Below, piece after piece: positions 59,637 to 64,000 of a stretch of DNA of 64,000 nucleotides. The stretch spans positions 832,277 through 896,276 of the forward strand of contig NW_017802713.1 of NCBI RefSeq assembly GCF_001625305.1, read 5' to 3'. A program made the translations under genes and the position numbers. How positions within the stretch are numbered: position 1 is the stretch's first letter; every line of letters starts with the position of its first letter. Source of the DNA: Branchiostoma belcheri (Eukaryota; Chordata; Leptocardii; Amphioxiformes; Branchiostomatidae). A model generated the notes under the pieces. It did not search any database, was not told where the DNA came from, and saw only the letters and a list, made by a program, of their open reading frames with translations.

Positions 59637-62604
59637 GAAACTTTGAAACTTTATTCATCAAAACAACATTGCAGGCTGAAACAGCCTGAATTGTGTTGCA
59701 AGTCACATGTAATTCCATATTAATAATAACAATTGTAACATTTTAGCGTTAAAAAGATTTAGTGTTAAAAGAAATATCCGATAATGACGTATTGTATAAA
59801 ATATCGATAACACATTAAAATATAGACAATAATTGAGTGGAACAACTTAAGAATACAAATACAAGGAGGCAATAAAATTTTTTATAAAAGTCTATAGTGT
59901 CCTTCAGATTTTAAAAAGTCTATAGTGTCCTTCACTGCTGCAAGATGTTGAGTGATCTGGGGATAAATGATTGTCTATGTCTCTCTGTACGGCTAAGTGG
60001 TATCTTGTAGCTGGAAGTCTGACGGCGTAGTTGGTAGGTTGTCCGTCTACCCGGCTCAAGGAACTGCTGGCAAGGGTGAGTGTCATCCGCCATCACCCTC
60101 TTGAGTTCACGTACGGATGCCTCACGTCTCCGCTCCTCCAGGGTCGGCAGTTGACCGGAAGGAATTCCAATGATTCTGCAGCAGATTTTCTGTACTTTCT
60201 CGAGCTCGTCAGCCAACCCGCGAGGTAACCCTCCCCACACTGGTGATCCGTATTCCAGCACTGGTCTGACAAATGTCTTGTAAATTTGTAACAGAACGTC
60301 TACTGGAAGCCCCGCTCGTTTGGACAGACGCAAGTAGTGAAGGCGAGGTCGGACCTTGGACAACATGTATTCAACGTGTGCACCCCACGACAGGTCGTTA
60401 CTGACGATCACCCCTAGAAGTTTGAATGCAGGAACTCTCTCTATAGTCTCTCCGTTGAGCGTGAGTGGAGGGGGAATCACAGACTCCCTACGACAGCTAA
60501 TAACCATGTCTTTGGTTTTTCCTACGTTTGCTGCCATACTGTAGGACTTAGCCCAAGTGTCGACTTCATTTATGGCTACTTGCATTTGACCTGGTAGTGA
60601 TCCCATAAGAAGTTCCGAGTTCGTTAAGTCATCTGCGTACTTGACAGGTGTAACACTCTGTGGGATGTTGTTGTCAAGGCTGTTCATAGCTAGGACAAAC
60701 AGAGATGGCGAGATGATTCCTCCCTGAGGTGTTCCAGCTAGCACTGGTCGAGGGGCAGAGATACGCGAATCCCACCGGACACGCTGCACACGGTCACTCA
60801 GGTAACTTCTCACGCAACTCCACAGGTCCCGTCTGATTCCCATTCTTGCCAGACTATGCAGAAGACTACCGTGGTCGATCGTGTCAAACGCGCGACTGAA
60901 GTCGACGAACGAGACATGTACATCCATTTTCGGCTTGCTGTTGAGCGCATCATGCCAGGTTTGCGTTAACTGTGTGAGAGCTGATACAGTCGATCTCCCT
61001 GGCCTGAAACCATGTTGGGAGTTATGGATCAGGTGATCAGTGTCCCTCTGTAGCAGCGTACGAACAAAGGATTCCAGCACTTTACCCAGACAGCTGGTAA
61101 GAGAGATCCGTCTGTATTCTTCAGGACCCTTTGGTTTAGATGTCTTAGGCACTGGAACAACCATCTCTGACTTCCACTGTAAAGGGAAGATACCCTGTTG
61201 CAAACAAGAGTTGTAGATACAGCAAAGTACAGGAGCAAGTTCCTCATGGAAAGTGGACAAGACCCAAGTCGGTATGTGGTCATCCCCGGTAGCTTTACGT
61301 GGGTTGACCTTCTTAAGCTGCAGTTTAACTTGTCCTATACTCAGCTCCGGTATTGTACCATCAGAAAGCTGATGCGAGACATCCGAAAACCCGGGTGTAT
61401 TACGGGTTACACTTGACCAGACGGATGCGAAATGTTCACTGAGAGACTCACAGTCTATGCCCGGAGTCGGCACGCTGCCTCCTCTCTGCTTCGGAGCTCC
61501 CATCATGGACTTCACAAGACCGTACCACTTACGTGTGTCCCCGTGTTTTAGATGATCGACCTCTTTCAGATAGAAGGATTTTTTAGCTGTCTTCATGCAT
61601 TGTTGTACCTTATTCCGGAGGCGTTTGTAGCCGGTTGTGTCCCCCGACATAAAGGCTTTCTGCCTCTCGAGTATCAGTCCTTTAATACGGGGCGTTATCC
61701 ACTCCTTGTCCCTAGAGGTAACTTTCCCCTTTTTGTAGGGTAATAGTCTGTCAAGCAGTGGACGCAGAATCGAGTAGAACTGATCCACTTTCTGTTCTGC
61801 ATGTAGGAAGCTTTCCACTGGGGAGAAGTCGGTGAGATTCAGAGCAAGTCCAAGTGAACGCATTGTCTCAGGTGTACATTTCCTACGGCGATAAACGTAG
61901 ACAGGCTCCTTAATCCAAGGTGTGCCCGGAAGAACCAGAACTTGGTGATCAGAACTGCCCAGAGGGGGGAGATGTAAAGGTTTACTACAGTAGTATTTTG
62001 TCATGTTGGTGAAAATTGAGTCCAGCTGATTTCCACCTCGAGTTGGACCAGTTACTACCTGTTTCAGCCCAGCGCGCATACATAAGGACTTATATTTGAG
62101 CTGGTTCGTGTCCCCAAGCAGAATGACTCCGGACAGAGGGTACTTCGCTTCAGCTGACTGGATGGATGCAGTTAGGTACGAGATGACATCCTTATCTGCT
62201 TTGTGCCTAAGTGATCCTGGGGGAGGATTATAAACAATACCGACTATCATGCTGTTAACGCCCCTAGGTAACCGATGAGGTCGTATGCGCAGCCAAAGAC
62301 ATTCGAAAGAGTCATCTTCTAAATCGGTAAGTCTACTGTGAGGTATGCAGGAATTAACGTATGCACAAACACCACCCCCAACGCCATCCCCGCGATCTCT
62401 TCTGTGAAGGGTGTAGTCAGTTAGATCAACAATACTGTTCGGTATGTCCATTCGTAACCAGGTTTCCGTGATAGCCAGAATTGCTGCTCCGGACTGGTTC
62501 GCTACAACGGCCAGTTCGTCAACTTTGTGAGCCAGCGAACGGGCGTTACACAAAAGAAAAGTTGGTAGGTTCGTCTTATGCTTTGCTTGGGTGTGATGAG
62601 TTTA
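59637..62604 (-). mobile_element. CR1/jockey-type non-LTR retrotransposon, 5'-truncated
   Basis: About 2.97 kb inserted into the 171-bp array, with AATT at both junctions (59633-59636, 62605-62608) as a possible short target duplication. The 3' end on the - strand reads GATGAATAAAGTTTCAAAGT + TTC: a polyadenylation-type signal and a short 8-bp repeat tail (TTTCAAAG) instead of poly-A, as in CR1-like elements. The 5' UTR and ORF1 are missing. Confidence 0.85.
59932..62553 (-). CDS. Retrotransposon endonuclease / reverse transcriptase (ORF2-like)
   Basis: An unbroken frame of 873 codons; it stays open upstream to the insertion junction without an ATG, so the true start is lost. The N-terminal APE-type endonuclease shows CNARSLAHKVDEL, ITETWL (about 28-33), VGIVYNPPP, LLGDTN (about 143-148) and SDHQVL (about 200). 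The reverse transcriptase shows VVPVPK, GFRPGRSTVSALTQL, FVDFSRAFDTIDH (about 548), GTPQGGIISPSLF (about 605) and the catalytic VKYADD (about 638). After it come FKLLGVIVSNDLSW and a C-terminal region ending SLNILQQ. It would nick target DNA and reverse-transcribe its own RNA. GC content is higher than the flanks. The lack of stops suggests a young copy. Whether it is CR1, Crack or jockey proper needs a tree. Confidence 0.92.
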   Translation of the reverse strand: MCNARSLAHKVDELAVVANQSGAAILAITETWLRMDIPNSIVDLTDYTLHRRDRGDGVGGGVCAYVNSCIPHSRLTDLEDDSFECLWLRIRPHRLPRGVNSMIVGIVYNPPPGSLRHKADKDVISYLTASIQSAEAKYPLSGVILLGDTNQLKYKSLCMRAGLKQVVTGPTRGGNQLDSIFTNMTKYYCSKPLHLPPLGSSDHQVLVLPGTPWIKEPVYVYRRRKCTPETMRSLGLALNLTDFSPVESFLHAEQKVDQFYSILRPLLDRLLPYKKGKVTSRDKEWITPRIKGLILERQKAFMSGDTTGYKRLRNKVQQCMKTAKKSFYLKEVDHLKHGDTRKWYGLVKSMMGAPKQRGGSVPTPGIDCESLSEHFASVWSSVTRNTPGFSDVSHQLSDGTIPELSIGQVKLQLKKVNPRKATGDDHIPTWVLSTFHEELAPVLCCIYNSCLQQGIFPLQWKSEMVVPVPKTSKPKGPEEYRRISLTSCLGKVLESFVRTLLQRDTDHLIHNSQHGFRPGRSTVSALTQLTQTWHDALNSKPKMDVHVSFVDFSRAFDTIDHGSLLHSLARMGIRRDLWSCVRSYLSDRVQRVRWDSRISAPRPVLAGTPQGGIISPSLFVLAMNSLDNNIPQSVTPVKYADDLTNSELLMGSLPGQMQVAINEVDTWAKSYSMAANVGKTKDMVISCRRESVIPPPLTLNGETIERVPAFKLLGVIVSNDLSWGAHVEYMLSKVRPRLHYLRLSKRAGLPVDVLLQIYKTFVRPVLEYGSPVWGGLPRGLADELEKVQKICCRIIGIPSGQLPTLEERRREASVRELKRVMADDTHPCQQFLEPGRRTTYQLRRQTSSYKIPLSRTERHRQSFIPRSLNILQQ

Positions 62605-62710
62605 AATTTTAAATGAGTTCGACAACAAACAACAAACTGTTGCTGCTTCACTAGCTAAATGACATTAATTCATCAGTCCGCTGACCCATTTTAAGGTATT
62701 TGAGTGGCTT
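62605..62710. repeat. 171-bp array, terminal fragment
   Basis: Resumes with ATTTTAAATGAGTTCGACAA and runs through CAGTCCGCTGACCCATTTTA to AAGGTATTTGAG, completing the unit interrupted at 59636. Confidence 0.9.
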
Positions 62711-63309
62711 GTGTACTTATAGTTATGTCCTGTCACAACCAATGGAATTTAATATTACATGAGGAAGAGACAGTTTACACTCTATTGACGTTCTCAGTTG
62801 TGCAAAGAATATAGCTAAAAGGCATTTTAGATGTAGTATTTTCCCACTGTAGAAGCATTATGCAAAAGTTAATTTGTTGAAATAAAGAGAATTTATATAG
62901 CATTCAACGTACTGTTAAGATATTGTTCATTTTCGGTGCGCATCCAGTTGTAAAATAAAAAGAAATGTTTTTACGGACTCTTTTTACTACTTGTGATCCA
63001 TTAACACGGGTACATTTGTCTTCACATGTAGCAAACTTTTGACCCACGGCACTGTGACAAATGGCCGTGCCTGCACCTGGAAACACGCCCACGTTTCTAG
63101 CCAGTTTTTACGATTACATTCATCATTCCAGCTCCCAATCTTAACAGCCCGGGGGCTTTTTGGAACATCGATAGCCAGATCCCTGTTGCAATTTAATGAC
63201 ACAAAAGCATGAATCATAATAAGAACGTTCTAAGTTTCCTCCAAGATCTTACCTGATAAACTTCGGGAAAAAAGGATCTCACTAGTAAAATCAAATTGGT
63301 TACTTCGTT
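62711..63309. other. No gene recognised
   Basis: Nothing supported on either strand. Confidence 0.45.
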
Positions 63310-63440
63310 AAATTATTTATTTCTTCATTTATTTTATTCATTTATTTGGCACAAAAAACAATATACAAGGTGAAGTAAATTAAATTAAAAACACTGTGCA
63401 GGCGAAGATGAAGCCTTAAAGGCTTGTACAATCCCTTCTC
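63310..63440 (-). mobile_element. Probable retrotransposon 3' tail
   Basis: TTATTTATTTCTTCATTTAT then TCATTTATTTGGCACAAAAA on the + strand, that is (AAATGA)n/(AAAT)n tail repeats on the - strand, next to UTR-like sequence with AAGCCTTTAAGGCTTCATC-type pairing. Confidence 0.4.
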
Positions 63441-63968
63441 CTTAAACATAACAAAAAACAATCACAATTAGACTGATTAACCAAAATACGTAAACGAAAA
63501 TCAAGGCAAATGAAGAGAAAATATCAATATTATCAAATATCATATTGTTTCATCTACATTTACGGGAATACAAAATAATGGATACTGGTGTATGCAAGTA
63601 GTAACATCAACAGATGGTTTGTGAAGTATCAGGGTGCTCATAATTCATTCTACCTTGTTTGTATTCCTTTGGAAGTGCGTATGGTTTCAAGGCATTTTCA
63701 AATAACATGTTTCAGTTCCATTAGACGGGCTTTTACAGTATCCGGTTGAAATGGAGTACAATGTGGTTGTATTTTATCTAGTCTGTTCTATATAGGAATT
63801 TGTGCTATCTGAAACGTTTCCGTGATAGACTGTGCATGAAGTAGGCATCCTGTGGTTTGATGATAAGATACAGGAATACATATTAGCCGGCACAGCTTTA
63901 AAGTCCTTGCATCCCGGCCAGAAGACACAGAATAAGATACATGTACGGAATAAATTCTTTCAACACCT
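63441..63968. other. No gene recognised
   Basis: Nothing supported. Confidence 0.45.
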
Positions 63969-64000
63969 TAGGCCACACCGACTTAATTTTATGGATGACA
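63969..64000. mobile_element. MITE-A, copy 5, cut by the window edge
   Basis: TTAGGCCACACCGACTTAAT then TTTATGGATGACA is identical to the left end of copy 1 at 16422. Confidence 0.8.

Overview
The window looks like intron-rich, repeat-rich animal nuclear DNA from an invertebrate chordate, most likely an amphioxus (Branchiostoma-like). This is inferred from neuroligin-type genes with compact multi-exon structure, tRNA-derived SINEs, CR1/jockey-type retrotransposon tails and many palindromic MITEs. No species-specific marker was checked, so the organism is an inference.

Only two protein-coding host genes can be supported, both neuroligin-like (cholinesterase-fold adhesion receptors without a nucleophile serine). 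Gene A runs on the + strand from 43504 to 49841 in five exons. It encodes a signal peptide, an esterase-like ectodomain, one transmembrane helix and a cytoplasmic tail, but exon 1 carries a one-base frameshift. Gene B runs on the - strand from 55373 to 52313, shows exons matching exons 2-5 of gene A, and leaves its first exon beyond the right edge (or lost). The two genes are convergent (tail to tail, about 2.5 kb apart). Their exon lengths are nearly identical (159, 186, 793/799 and 805 nt), as expected of a local inverted duplication.

Positions 1-43400 contain no gene that can be defended. They hold mobile-element debris and tandem repeats: two copies of a Helentron-like (HINE/DINE-1-type) element (the second is at 57.7 kb), Penelope-like inverted pairs carrying hammerhead-ribozyme-like motifs, three SINEs, five GC-rich palindromic MITEs, two further MITE families starting with (T)TAGGCCACA-type ends, retrotransposon 3' tails, a 31-bp minisatellite and several 110-550 bp tandem arrays.

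From 57276 to about 62710, inside what should be the long first intron of gene B, lies a satellite-like array of about 171-bp units. A Helentron-like element and a CR1/jockey-type retrotransposon with an unbroken 873-codon endonuclease/reverse-transcriptase frame are inserted into it, both at the same AATT|TT position of the unit. Intron 3 of gene A carries a MULE-like element with a perfect 9-bp target duplication and a captured retrotransposon tail.

The most interesting items are the neuroligin pair with divergent loss of the esterase triad, the candidate hammerhead motifs in palindromic Penelope-like remnants, the Helentron-like elements with about 130-bp internal periodicity, and the nested 171-bp array.
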